A stretch of DNA of 64,000 nucleotides from Bradyrhizobium ottawaense (GCF_900099825.1 NZ_LT629693.1:6211001-6275000), one strand, 5' to 3'. Shown: positions 35,229 to 44,123, counted from the first letter of the stretch. Numbers and translations: made by a program. The notes: generated by a model from the letters alone, not told the origin.

Positions 35229-36234
35229 GAAGTTTGGTTTTTAGAAAATGCTTTTCTATCAGATGCCAGCTTAAAAAACCCGCCATAAACGACAACGGTA
35301 GGGCGATAGAGAACAGCAAAAGCGGCGACCCGATCGAGAAGAAATAAATTAGATATCCCGAGATCGGCCACGCATACAGATAAGTTCCGTAGGAAATGTC
35401 GTTCTCATTGTTGATCCGAGACAGTGTCTCCGATTGAAAACATAGAGCAAACCAGAATATCAGATAGCCGCCAAAAATTGCGAAGACGGACTCCTGAAAT
35501 GGGAGAAAAACAGATCCAACAAGGCCAATCGTCGCCGCGATGGCGAACCATTTGTTGAATCTGATATCGTCTCTAAATACATAGAAGCAACTGCCTACAC
35601 AAAACATGCCAGCCATTCGTATGAAGAGCTGGGGGTACCCGATCAGCTTGGCAAGAGGCCCGACATACGTTGGCCATGACGCCTCGTGGCTAACCAGCAG
35701 TGCCGCCGTGAAAAGTGCAAAGAATAGTCGCCATCGGTAGAGGCTGGCCAGCCCCAGAAAAATCACCATAAGATAGCAGCGGAACTCGTAGGTGATCGAC
35801 CATGCAGATCCGTTGAGAGAATGGAAGGGGAGCTGAGGATATGCCTCCGTCGATCCAGGCAAGCTCAACGTCGAGATGCTGATCAAGGCACGAACGTAAT
35901 CCTTCCACGACCATTGAAGAACAAGCGATCCGACCAGCGGGCTAAACGCTGTTATGATAACTGCGCAAAAAATAAACCCGGGATATATTCGTAAAGCTCG
36001 CTTCCGCAAATAGCTAAAAACTGAAGCAGAATTCTCAAAGCTTTTGAGGACGAGGTAGCCGCTTACAATAAAGAAGCCATCGACGGCCCACTCCCCAAAC
36101 GTCATCCGCCCGCCGAATTGCATCAGCAATTCGCGCGAGCGGTTACCATCGATCATTTCTGAGGAGTGTGATACGAGGACGAGGGTGGCGAGAATTAACC
36201 TCAATAGACCGAAGTTGTTATTGTGTTTCATCAT
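35203..36234 (-). CDS. Acyltransferase 3 family (OafA/YrhL-like) membrane protein
   Basis: A 343-residue polytopic protein. NNNFGLLRLILATLVLVSHS carries the catalytic-type His of the N-terminal R-x10-H motif, and FGEWAVDGFFIVSGYLVLKS follows as the second hallmark. YLRKRALRIYPGFIFCAVII and a series of TM helices complete the fold. ATG 36234 follows GGGG. The last residues (about LHASQAATT) come from an IS66 remnant and replace the original C-terminus. It probably O-acetylates or succinylates the polymer. The gene lies between an IS66 tnpC end and an IS66 tnpB fragment. Confidence 0.88.
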   Translation of the reverse strand: MMKHNNNFGLLRLILATLVLVSHSSEMIDGNRSRELLMQFGGRMTFGEWAVDGFFIVSGYLVLKSFENSASVFSYLRKRALRIYPGFIFCAVIITAFSPLVGSLVLQWSWKDYVRALISISTLSLPGSTEAYPQLPFHSLNGSAWSITYEFRCYLMVIFLGLASLYRWRLFFALFTAALLVSHEASWPTYVGPLAKLIGYPQLFIRMAGMFCVGSCFYVFRDDIRFNKWFAIAATIGLVGSVFLPFQESVFAIFGGYLIFWFALCFQSETLSRINNENDISYGTYLYAWPISGYLIYFFSIGSPLLLFSIALPLSFMAGFLSWHLIEKHFLKTKLHASQAATT

Positions 36235-36393
36235 CCCCAATGCGACGCGCCTTTCGATTTGGCGCTTCCGGTTGTCTTTTTAACGGCAGCATCTAAAAAA
36301 TAAAAAGAAGAATACTGCTGTGCCTAAATATTGTTGCCGAATTCCTCCACGCTACCCGACGTTGTCTCCCCCCTTCAAGGGGCTACGGCACCC

Positions 36394-36492
36394 CTAAGAG
36401 AAGAAGCCCTCGGTATCGTAAATGACCCAGGCGTGAACGGCGAAAACCATAGCCACAAAGACTGATAGCAAAATCATGTCAAGTAGCTTCAT
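36394..36492 (-). CDS. Possible 32-residue single-TM peptide
   Basis: Reads MKLLDMILLSVFVAMVFAVH, then AWVIYDTEGFFS, one membrane helix with a short polar end. No clear ribosome site. Such small membrane proteins exist but the support here is composition only. Confidence 0.3.
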   Translation of the reverse strand: MKLLDMILLSVFVAMVFAVHAWVIYDTEGFFS

Positions 36493-36538
36493 CTTAGTTA
36501 GAGTCGTGACTCATGGTGTGACCGAACGGTGAGAAGCA

Positions 36539-36694
36539 CTAGATGTCAAAAGACGTGATAAGTCTACGGAATGGACGCTCGACTGATAGATATGAGACGT
36601 GCCCTAAGAAAATAAATAGCGCGGCGATGGTGAGGGCGATGCCCACCTGCACAGGCGCTGGAAGGGATGACGGGATAATAGCGATCGCGATCAT
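36539..36694 (-). pseudogene. C-terminal remnant of a second acyltransferase
   Basis: 51 codons read MIAIAIIPSSLPAPVQVGIA, then LTIAALFIFLGHVSYLSVER and PFRRLITSFDI. A final TM helix followed by an ERPF motif is how acyltransferase-3 proteins end. The rest of the gene is absent, so this is a fragment left by rearrangement. Confidence 0.5.
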
Positions 36695-36819
36695 CCCTCA
36701 TGGCCTTCCACGCTGATGGAATCATAAAATCAGCGATTTGCGTTGACTTTCTTCTGCTGCTCAGAACATCTTTTGTGCCTATCCGGCGCTCTGCAGCCGC
36801 CAGGTGTGTACGGATTTCT

Positions 36820-37110
36820 TCAGTCGATCGCCTCCAGCAAATAGCTCATCTGCGCCGCACTCAGCGCGACCACACCATCCACCGTCGCCGGCCAGACAAA
36901 CCGTCCACGGTCGAACCGCTTGGGTAAAGCGACAGTCCGATCCCGTCATGCCACAGGGCTTTAATCAACGAACCAGCGCGACCGCGGAACACGAAGACGT
37001 CGCCTGCGAACGGATCGCGGCCAAGTCCCTCCTGCACCAATAACGACAAGCCCTGCATGCCTTGCGCATGTCAGTGTGGCCGCTCGCAATCCAGACCCGT
37101 ACAGCGTCGA
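36820..37110 (-). mobile_element. IS66 tnpB fragment with frameshifts
   Basis: VRVWIASGHTDMRK, then one base missing, MQGLSLLVQEGLGRDPFAGD and VFVFRGRAGSLIKALWHDG, another frame change, then FVWPATVDGVVALSAAQMSY. This is a TnpB protein of IS66. On this strand it precedes the tnpC end at 34880-35228, as if the acyltransferase region replaced the middle of one element. Confidence 0.8.
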
Positions 37111-37114
37111 TACA

Positions 37115-37340
37115 TTGATTCATCCAGCGTCGATTCCGCCAGCAACTTTAGCTTCCGGTTCTCTTCTTCCAGGCCCTTCAGCTGCGGGCATCGGATTCTC
37201 CATCCCGCCATAGCGCGACCGCCACTTGTAGAACGTCGCGTCGCTGATGCCATGCTTCCGGCACGGATCGCTTGCCGACATCCCGGCAGCGTGTTCCTTC
37301 AAGACCTTAATGATCTGCCCTTTGTGAACCGGCCTTTACG
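37115..37340 (-). mobile_element. IS3-family orfA remnant (older element)
   Basis: The minus strand reads LKEHAAGMSASDPCRKHGIS, then DATFYKWRSRYGGME, with a degraded continuation. This is the helix-turn-helix of an IS3 OrfA. Its upstream part (RFTKGQIIKV in a shifted frame) runs to about 37340. The outer end of this older element is probably the TGCTCCCC-type terminus at 38615-38648, separated from it by the intact IS3 copy. Confidence 0.75.
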
Positions 37341-37442
37341 TATCGTCTGTCTCTTCGTGGAGTGACGTGCCCCCGCCAAATTAGGCCAGTTTGAACTGGA
37401 ATTTTCCAATTATGATCCCCTGACGGGGACGAGGAGAGTTCC

Positions 37443-37709
37443 ATGAAGGCATCGAAGTTTTCAGAGGCGCAGATCGCATTCGTTTTGAAGCAGGCTGAAG
37501 CTGGCTCGGCAGTGGCGGAGGTCTGCCGCAAGGCCGGGATCAGCGAGGCGACGTTTTACAACTGGCGGAAGAAGTATGCGGGCTTGTTGCCCTCAGAGAT
37601 GAAGCGGCTGCGTCAGCTCGAGGAGGAGAACAGCAAGCTGAAGCGGATTGTCGCCGACCTGTCGTTGGACAAGGCCATGCTGCAGGATGTGCTCTCAAAA
37701 AAGCTCTGA
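37443..37709 (+). CDS. IS3 transposase OrfA
   Basis: 88 residues with the HTH_Tnp_1 helix-turn-helix (FSEAQIAFVLKQAEAGSAVA, then VCRKAGISEATFYNWRKKYA) and a leucine-zipper tail (LRQLEEENSKLKRIVADLSL). Preceded by gagga at good spacing. At its 3' end an A6G slippery string (37695-37701) lies just before the stop, so a -1 shift would fuse it to OrfB. Confidence 0.92.
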   Translation: MKASKFSEAQIAFVLKQAEAGSAVAEVCRKAGISEATFYNWRKKYAGLLPSEMKRLRQLEEENSKLKRIVADLSLDKAMLQDVLSKKL

Positions 37710-37741
37710 GGCCTGGCCGCAAGCGCGAGCTTGTCGACAAG

Positions 37742-38542
37742 GTGCGAAGTGACTGGAAGGTCTCGATCAGGCGGGCCTGCTCGGCCCTTCGGATCGATCG
37801 CGCACTTTACGTCTACAAGTCGAAGCGCGGCGACCAGGCCGCTCTCAAAGGTCGGATCAAGGACATCTGCGAGACGCGGGTGAGATACGGATATCGCCGG
37901 GTCCATGTCCTGCTGCAACGTGACGGCTGGGCCATCAACGTCAAGCGTGTCTATCGTCTTTATCGGGAGTTAAGCCTGCAATTGCGCAACAAAACGCCGA
38001 AGCGTCGCGTCAAGGCCAAGCTGCGCGAGGATAGGACGGAAGCACGCCAGATCAACGAGACCTGGGCAATGGACTTTGTTCATGACCAGCTCGCCACCGG
38101 CCGCAAGATCCGTGTGCTCACGATCCTGGACACCTTCAGTCGCTTCTCGCCAGCCGTCGATCCGCGCTTCAGCTATCGAGGCGAGGATGTCGTGCTGACC
38201 TTGGAGCGCATCTGCAATACCGTTGGTTATCCCAAGACGATCAGCGTCGATCAGGGATCGGAGTTTATCTCCCGCGATCTCGATATCTGGGCTTACCAGA
38301 AGGGTGTCGTGCTGGATTTTTCGCGGCCGGGCAAGCCGACCGACAACAGCTTCATCGAATCCTTCAACGGCAAGTTCAGAAGCGAATGTCTGAACACGCA
38401 CTGGTTCCTGAGCCTTGACGACGCACGGCAGAAAATGGAGGATTGGCGTAGAGACTACAACGAAGTCCGGCCCCACAGCGCGATCGGCAACAAGGCGCCG
38501 ATATCGCTGTTGAATGGCTCATCGGCGCCCCCGCCGGCATGA
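37742..38542 (+). CDS. IS3 transposase OrfB (DDE integrase)
   Basis: 266 residues from ATG-like start GTG 37742, but probably translated as an OrfAB fusion through the A6G site upstream, which would add KALRPGRKRELVDKVRSDW. The catalytic core has WAMDFVHDQLATG (first Asp), SVDQGSEFISRDLD (second Asp) and NSFIESFNGKFRSECLN (Glu). WRRDYNEVRPHSAIGNKAP is the standard C-terminal signature. No disruption seen. Confidence 0.92.
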   Translation: MRSDWKVSIRRACSALRIDRALYVYKSKRGDQAALKGRIKDICETRVRYGYRRVHVLLQRDGWAINVKRVYRLYRELSLQLRNKTPKRRVKAKLREDRTEARQINETWAMDFVHDQLATGRKIRVLTILDTFSRFSPAVDPRFSYRGEDVVLTLERICNTVGYPKTISVDQGSEFISRDLDIWAYQKGVVLDFSRPGKPTDNSFIESFNGKFRSECLNTHWFLSLDDARQKMEDWRRDYNEVRPHSAIGNKAPISLLNGSSAPPPA

Positions 38543-38614
38543 GCCTAACCCCGGAAAATTCCAGTTCAAACTGGCCGAGTTTTGGGGAGCACTTCAGGAG
38601 AACAGAACCCTAAC

Positions 38615-38648
38615 TTCAAAACCGGGCGCGTTTCGGGGAGCATGTCAA
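38615..38648 (-). repeat. IS-end-like repeat, copy 1
   Basis: ttcaaaaccggg, then gtttcggggagcatgtcaa. On the minus strand it begins TGCTCCCC like an IS3-family terminus. A close variant is at 39560-39592 in the same orientation, the two flanking the FkbM gene. This copy is probably the outer end of the older IS3 element that includes 37115-37340. Confidence 0.6.
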
Positions 38649-38650
38649 GC

Positions 38651-39361
38651 TCAATAGAGCTTATTGGACTTCCAAACCTTAGGGGCAATGTAGACAACAT
38701 TTGATCGCCTCAGATAGGGAGCATTCTTTCCCCACTCAAAAACTTGCTCGTAAATCCCGAACAAGCGATAGCCAAACTGCTCCATTTCTTTATGTACACA
38801 AACAAATGGAACGTGAAATGTATTGTCCGAGTTCATTGAAACTTCGGCCTGGATAATATCGACATTGAAGGCCTCGAACATCCTAGATGCTCCACGGATC
38901 ACATTCAGGTCATAGCCTTCAGTATCGATTTTCAAAAAATCGATGTGCTCAATGCCGTTCTTGCTTACGAAATTATCGAGCGTGTCGAGTTCAACTTGCT
39001 CGCTCGCCGGCCCTTCGGTCACTGTGTACATTTCCGATTGTGAATTGCTGCGATCAAATCCTATCCGCCCAGTCTCGTTACCCAGAGCGATCTGATGGAC
39101 GTTTAATTTGGGATCCATTGATTCAAGCGTCCGGCAACAATCCGGATTTGGTTCAAAGCAGTGTATTTCAGCGGTTGGAAACTTCCGTCTGAACTCGGCG
39201 GCCGATTGTCCTTGGTTAGCGCCGACATCGAAAACTGTTCCTAGCCGTTGACCGGGGAGTCTGATCCGGACGTCGTCGAAAAAATTGGAGCCGAAATACA
39301 TCGGGCGGAGGTTTGTAGCATGGAGGGCGGTTTTGATCGCTATTTTGAACCGTTCAAGCAT
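38651..39361 (-). CDS. FkbM-family methyltransferase
   Basis: A 236-residue SAM-dependent methyltransferase. GTVFDVGANQGQSAAEFRRK is motif I and EIHCFEPNPDCCRTLESMD motif II. HIDFLKIDTEGYDLNVIRGA is the FkbM signature containing the catalytic-region Asp. It probably O-methylates a sugar of the polymer. Start at ATG 39361; ten further codons upstream are possible. The gene lies between two IS-end-like repeats, so it may have been carried in. Confidence 0.9.
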   Translation of the reverse strand: MLERFKIAIKTALHATNLRPMYFGSNFFDDVRIRLPGQRLGTVFDVGANQGQSAAEFRRKFPTAEIHCFEPNPDCCRTLESMDPKLNVHQIALGNETGRIGFDRSNSQSEMYTVTEGPASEQVELDTLDNFVSKNGIEHIDFLKIDTEGYDLNVIRGASRMFEAFNVDIIQAEVSMNSDNTFHVPFVCVHKEMEQFGYRLFGIYEQVFEWGKNAPYLRRSNVVYIAPKVWKSNKLY

Positions 39362-39559
39362 GAGTCTTACGCTTCGATCGCCGAAAGCCAACAGTGCGTG
39401 TTATAGAATTTTGAACAAACCGAAAACGACTGTGCATAGTTCGGTTCTCCTTAGGGGCTATCCAACGCTACCCCGCGTTGCGCCTTCCTTCAACCCTCTT
39501 CGTGGAATCATAAACCAGGTTCGCAATATGCTCGGCGGCGAGTGTTTCGCGCGGTCTAA

Positions 39560-39592
39560 TTCAAAATCGGGGCGTTTCAGGGGAGCAGGTCA
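39560..39592 (-). repeat. IS-end-like repeat, copy 2
   Basis: ttcaaaatcggg, then gtttcaggggagcaggtca. It matches 38615-38648 with few differences and lies in the 210-bp space between the FkbM gene and the GT61 gene. No transposase remnant is attached to it here. Confidence 0.6.
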
Positions 39593-39603
39593 CAGGCAAT
39601 AAG

Positions 39604-40665
39604 CTATCCCACGATTGTTTCAAGAAGGTCTAAAGTACGAAGCAAGCGCTCTGGCGCAAGGGTGAACCCACCAAGTGCGCGCTCTCCAACAACATATCCA
39701 AATCTAATGTTGTTAAAATCCAGCAGGACCTTGTGGAATGCATTAAAACGTTCGGGTGGTTGAATTACGAGCACGCCTGATTTTTCAGGAACGGCGTAGT
39801 GGGCATGATTTAACGCCGATCCTTCGACAGACACAACGATCTTAGCGCTCGCTAATGCCTTAACAATCTCCCGCGGTGAGAGTTTCTCGGGTTCAACGAT
39901 AGAAAATCCGCGAGCGACCAAATATTCCATCAATGTTGACGTATTCACAAGTTCTCGTGAGGTGCCCGTGGTCCCTCGAGCTAAAAACACGTGACTTGGA
40001 CCGTCAAGCCCTGTCGAACGTTGAACGCGTCGTCGGAGCTCTTGAAAACGAGCGACCCAGCTTGCATTGAGCCCTAGATCGTCGACTATCCAGAGGCGTC
40101 GTACATGCGCAAAAGTCACTGGTGAACCGGGAAGGCTCACCATCTCACGGTAGCCCGGTTCGTGGAGCCACGGCTTGCGTCGAAAACTTAGTGGTGGCAG
40201 GCCTCGAGTTTCAGCAAGCAATTCCATTGCCAGTGCGTCGCGCAGCCAATGACCAAAATATATATTTGAAGGGGCATAGGAGCATAGTTGCCCTTCGTCC
40301 ACCTGTTCATATGGCTCCGCTAATATCGGACGCTTCTTGGCCTTACGGTAAACCGAATAACTGCCAGCACAATAAAGTGTGTGATCGGCCAAAATCGCGT
40401 CGGCAAGTTTGTAAGCTATTGTCGGGCCGTGGGCTAGGCGGGTAGAGCTGATATAGCCGTTCTCGCGATCGAAGGTTGAATTTGGTTCGACATCCAGCAC
40501 GCGGCTGAATTCATTGGGTAGAGCGACAGCCGGCAGAGTGGGACTTTCGTCTGCAGCGGCAAGCTGAACCTTCTCGATTGCTCTGTCTTGAACTGAGATC
40601 GATGCTCCAAAAATTGCCTTTAGTCGTGCACTGATCGGCAAAAAACTGTATCGGGAGAGTCTCAT
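39604..40665 (-). CDS. GT61-family glycosyltransferase (DUF563)
   Basis: A 353-residue protein. After a variable N-terminus, NIYFGHWLRDALAMELLAET has the conserved GHW...D element. HVFLARGTTGTSRELVNTST and FSIVEPEKLSPREIVKALAS, then AKIVVSVEGSALNHAHYAVP, are the C-terminal DUF563 signatures. GT61 enzymes transfer pentoses or other sugars in plants and bacteria. It opens the minus-strand transferase block but is separated by about 70 bp from the GT4 gene. Confidence 0.87.
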   Translation of the reverse strand: MRLSRYSFLPISARLKAIFGASISVQDRAIEKVQLAAADESPTLPAVALPNEFSRVLDVEPNSTFDRENGYISSTRLAHGPTIAYKLADAILADHTLYCAGSYSVYRKAKKRPILAEPYEQVDEGQLCSYAPSNIYFGHWLRDALAMELLAETRGLPPLSFRRKPWLHEPGYREMVSLPGSPVTFAHVRRLWIVDDLGLNASWVARFQELRRRVQRSTGLDGPSHVFLARGTTGTSRELVNTSTLMEYLVARGFSIVEPEKLSPREIVKALASAKIVVSVEGSALNHAHYAVPEKSGVLVIQPPERFNAFHKVLLDFNNIRFGYVVGERALGGFTLAPERLLRTLDLLETIVG

Positions 40666-40734
40666 CCCACCGTTTCTCCTTGAGCTCTAAGTCCCGTTTC
40701 TGTCAGTCGTTGCCTGGGGGCTGCCAACCAAGAC

Positions 40735-41949
40735 CTATAAAAGTTCATATCTATCGATGCGATCATCGTTTGCGAGAATGCTCCGGAGTAAGCGATCGAC
40801 GGCTGCCGGATATGACTGGGTCGGATCGAGAAACTGCTGTGACAGTTGGGAACATGCGTTTCTTAGATTGGCATAGAGTAACGGGTCGTTGATCAATGAT
40901 AGGATCGATTTAACATAACTTTCGGTGTCGTCTGGTTCGGCGCGCACCGTAGCAGGTCCGATTACGTCGAAAGCATTTGCTAGTTGACTGGTGATCACGG
41001 GGAGGCCCGATAATATAGCTTCGGCGCACACCTGCGGCATCCCCTCCGTGAAATTGCTTCGGGTAGGAACGATAGCGGCATGGGATGCAGTATAGACCGC
41101 GAGCAGGGCGTCCCGCTCGAGCCGACCGTGAACCTTTACCACATCGCTCAATCGATCTTTCTCTATCATTTTATTGAGCTCGGGAATTGCCGGCCCGTCC
41201 CCACAGACATCGAAGACGACTTTGACCGGTGAGCTCGTCCGCAATGCGGCGGCGATCCGTGTGATGTCCAACAAGCCCTTATTTTCCTCAGCCCGACCAG
41301 CAAAGACGATCCGAAATGTTCCGGATTGGTAGGGTCGCGATAGCACGAAACCATCGCGACTGAACTGGCAGCGGTATTGATAAAAAGGTATCGCATTCCG
41401 TGATTCAGCGAGAACTTGTCGTTCACATTCCGGAGAAACGCCAACGGCCCCCGAAGCCGCGTAACGAAAGAATAGACCATTAAGCTGTTGGATGGTCCGC
41501 GCGGTGAAGCTCTTAGGTGGAAATCCACAAGGCCACAGCACATTGTGCAGGTTGACAGCAACTCGGATGCCGAGAAGTCGAAATATGCTGAGAACAAAAT
41601 AGTGGGTCGTTCCCGAATCTATGAGCGCGATATCTGCTTTGAATCGGTGAGCACTTAAAGCGAGAGAGACGCCATAAAAAAGCTGGGACAGGTGGAAGCG
41701 AAATCCCCCTCGACCTTGAAATGGTTTGGGTCTATTTTCCAGAGTAATTGTTTCATCATCTAGCCGGTCGGCTTGCCCGTTGGACGAAATTGCAAGCGTT
41801 CTGATGTTTCGGCTTCGGCAGTACGCTAATAATTGCTCTGAAAATGCTATGCTCGTTTCGTTGATAATGGTACCGTTCAGCTGCTTCCTGCGCGCGCCAA
41901 CAATGTCGCCCGGCCCTAGCGCTGTGAACAGTCGTAACTCTCGGTTCAT
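40735..41949 (-). CDS. GT4-family glycosyltransferase
   Basis: A 404-residue GT-B enzyme. The C-terminal nucleotide-sugar domain begins FRIVFAGRAEENKGLLDITR. VVFDVCGDGPAIPELNKMIE is the DGP element. AIVPTRSNFTEGMPQVCAEA, then ILSGLPVITSQLANAFDVI, is the ExxxxxxxE-type donor-binding region. The N-terminal acceptor domain is less conserved. Its ATG overlaps the stop of the upstream fusion gene by 4 bp, so the two are co-translated. Confidence 0.92.
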   Translation of the reverse strand: MNRELRLFTALGPGDIVGARRKQLNGTIINETSIAFSEQLLAYCRSRNIRTLAISSNGQADRLDDETITLENRPKPFQGRGGFRFHLSQLFYGVSLALSAHRFKADIALIDSGTTHYFVLSIFRLLGIRVAVNLHNVLWPCGFPPKSFTARTIQQLNGLFFRYAASGAVGVSPECERQVLAESRNAIPFYQYRCQFSRDGFVLSRPYQSGTFRIVFAGRAEENKGLLDITRIAAALRTSSPVKVVFDVCGDGPAIPELNKMIEKDRLSDVVKVHGRLERDALLAVYTASHAAIVPTRSNFTEGMPQVCAEAILSGLPVITSQLANAFDVIGPATVRAEPDDTESYVKSILSLINDPLLYANLRNACSQLSQQFLDPTQSYPAAVDRLLRSILANDDRIDRYELL

Positions 41950-44123
41950 CTAGTCGCCTCCAACCACGGCTCCAAAGCCACGCGAATGCCCTCGTCGAAC
42001 ATCCGCTTACGATCGGATGCCGGGTTCCAATCGAGTTCGGTCCGTGTGCGCGCGCAGTCGAAATAGGCTTTCTGCGTCCGTGATTCCCAGTCGGCGTAGC
42101 TCGGCTTGCGGAACCGATCTGGATGCTTCACCAGAACCTTGATCGCCCATTTCGCCAAATCAGCGAGGTAGAACTTCCAGATCGGCTGATAGATGACCGA
42201 AAGCGTCAGGTCGCCGCGCTGCTCCAGCTCCTGCAAATAGTCTCGTGCTGAGAGTAGTGGTTCATCGATCAAATTGTAGCTCTTGCCTTCAATGCCGGGG
42301 ACCTGGATGGACTTGACGAGCGCCGCGGCGACGTCCGTCACCAGCACGAACGGGAGCTTGTTGCGCCCATCTCCCCATACTTCGCACACATTTTCGGAAA
42401 AGCGCCCGACGCCCCAGTGAAAGGGATTGCCGCCGCGGCCGATCACTATACCAGGCCGGAGAATGACGAGCGGCAACTGTCGGTTCCGGCTCATATCGGC
42501 CAGGATGTCCTCGGCCACGGCCTTAGCGCGAGCGTAGTAGTTGCGCCGTCGAATTTCGGGATCGAGCGGCATTGCCTCGGTGATAGTGCCGGCCTTGGCG
42601 CCGGCATAATAGGAATCGATCGTGCCGGTGTAGATCAGCCGTTTGACGCCTGCAGCGAGACAAACCTCGCCGACCAGCCTGGTTGGCTCGACATCCTTGG
42701 CGAGATATTCATCCCACGTCTTACATTGCGCATGTGCCAGATGATAGACGAATTCAATTCCCGGCATTGCGCGCTCGAGGTCGGCCCGGGTGCCGATGTC
42801 GCCGCGAACGACCTCGAAGTGGTCGGACCGGAATTCATCCAGCGGCAATGGCGAGCCGCGCACCATGGCCCGGACGCAGTAACCGGCAGCAAGAAGATGC
42901 CGTATCAGCTCCTTGCCGATGAAGCCGGCGCCGCCGAGAACCAGGACCGTCGGTTTGGCGGCGAGGGCGGGGCGATCGGCACGCAGTTGGTCACATATGG
43001 TCGCAGACTTATCGATGGCGGACGCCTCGATGATTCCCACGCAATGTTCGATGACATCGCGGCCGGTGCTGCCGGCAATGCGGCCATCGAGCGGCTGTCC
43101 GTTTCGGATGGTCGCATAAAATGCGGCAGTACTGTCCTGGATCGAATTCTGGTACGGATTGCCGCGCCGCATCAGCTTCAGTTTGCCAAGCCCATAGCGG
43201 GCCAGGACCGAGAGGGCCTGCGTGCGCATCTGGCGCGCGATAGCGCGGCTACGCTTGAAACGGTCGAAATCCACATCCAGCGGCGTCCGCTGGTCGATCA
43301 CGCAGGTGTCGGCGTCAAAATCCAGCAGCGCCGATCCGAACAGTCCCCGGACATAGATGGTTCGTTGCGGGAAGCCCGGCGCGAAGTTGACGTTGAGATC
43401 GATCGCCGTACGGCCCGCCGTCGTCCGCACGCGCCAGCGCCGATAGATTTCGGCGCCGTTCGGCAAGGCTATCTTGCGGTCGGCCCTAACGGAAAGCGCC
43501 TCGGGGGGGCCTGCAAGATCCAAGAGCGCGGACACCAGATGGGGGCCGGTTTCGAGAATGACATTTCCCGGGTTGCGCAGCATCCAATTATCGAAGGGAC
43601 CAAAGCGGATCTGACCCAACTCATAGAAATGATTGATAGTAATGTGATCAATCAGTCCGAGCTTTCCCGAGTGTACGGCTTCGCGCAGGCGCTGAAATGC
43701 CGCCGAAAACAAGAAATTGTGGCTGACCCCGACATAGAGGCCGCGTTCCGCCGCGAGCCTTACCAGCTCGTCCGCCTCCGCGGTGGACGTGCACATCGGC
43801 TTTTCCAAAAAGACGTGAACGCCGGCCTCCAGGGCGGTCTTGGCGAGCGAGAAATGCAGATCGGGCGGGGTCAGGATGTGTACGCAATCAATCCGCGTCT
43901 CCTGCAGCATTTTCGAAAGCGAATCAAACGCAAGCGGAATGTTCCAGCCTCCGGCAAAGGCCTTGGCGCGTCCGAGATTGGCGTCGCATGTCGCAACGAG
44001 TTGCACATCGGCGACCTCGCGGATCGCACGTGCATGAAATTCTGCGATATATCCGGTTCCGACGATGGCAGTTCGGATGGGACCGCTAATGGCTGGTCCC
44101 CGATTGACTAAATTATCGGTCAT
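41946..44123 (-). CDS. Bifunctional Gfo/Idh/MocA oxidoreductase - NAD-dependent epimerase fusion
   Basis: A 725-residue two-domain protein. Residues about 15-385 are a Gfo/Idh/MocA oxidoreductase: the Rossmann motif AIVGTGYIAEFHARAI, the catalytic EKP in GVHVFLEKPMCTS, and the sheet domain after it. Residues about 395-720 are an extended SDR: VLVLGGAGFIGKELIRHLLA, a YxxxK-type active site in RRNYYARAKAVAEDI, and the SxT-like site in LIYTGTIDSYY. Both domains look intact. It could oxidise and then epimerise or reduce a nucleotide sugar in one polypeptide. Overlaps of 4 bp with both neighbours show a tight operon. The long plus-strand frame opposite it is a shadow. Confidence 0.9.
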   Translation of the reverse strand: MTDNLVNRGPAISGPIRTAIVGTGYIAEFHARAIREVADVQLVATCDANLGRAKAFAGGWNIPLAFDSLSKMLQETRIDCVHILTPPDLHFSLAKTALEAGVHVFLEKPMCTSTAEADELVRLAAERGLYVGVSHNFLFSAAFQRLREAVHSGKLGLIDHITINHFYELGQIRFGPFDNWMLRNPGNVILETGPHLVSALLDLAGPPEALSVRADRKIALPNGAEIYRRWRVRTTAGRTAIDLNVNFAPGFPQRTIYVRGLFGSALLDFDADTCVIDQRTPLDVDFDRFKRSRAIARQMRTQALSVLARYGLGKLKLMRRGNPYQNSIQDSTAAFYATIRNGQPLDGRIAGSTGRDVIEHCVGIIEASAIDKSATICDQLRADRPALAAKPTVLVLGGAGFIGKELIRHLLAAGYCVRAMVRGSPLPLDEFRSDHFEVVRGDIGTRADLERAMPGIEFVYHLAHAQCKTWDEYLAKDVEPTRLVGEVCLAAGVKRLIYTGTIDSYYAGAKAGTITEAMPLDPEIRRRNYYARAKAVAEDILADMSRNRQLPLVILRPGIVIGRGGNPFHWGVGRFSENVCEVWGDGRNKLPFVLVTDVAAALVKSIQVPGIEGKSYNLIDEPLLSARDYLQELEQRGDLTLSVIYQPIWKFYLADLAKWAIKVLVKHPDRFRKPSYADWESRTQKAYFDCARTRTELDWNPASDRKRMFDEGIRVALEPWLEATR

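Larger units (their letters stand above)
37363..38596 (+). mobile_element. Complete IS3-family insertion sequence
   Basis: Long imperfect inverted repeats (about 45 bp) begin TGACGTGC at 37363 and TGAAGTGC on the complementary strand at 38596. They share an identical inner block ggccagtttgaactggaatt. A 4-bp duplication, ggag, flanks the element at 37359-37362 and 38597-38600. It carries orfA and orfB in the usual IS3 frameshift arrangement and looks intact. Confidence 0.92.

Noticed and set aside
42417..44111. 564-residue plus-strand frame opposite the oxidoreductase-epimerase fusion
   Set aside because: It is a high-GC antisense shadow; its composition is rich in Arg, Gln and His and no family pattern occurs, whereas the minus strand has clear catalytic motifs.
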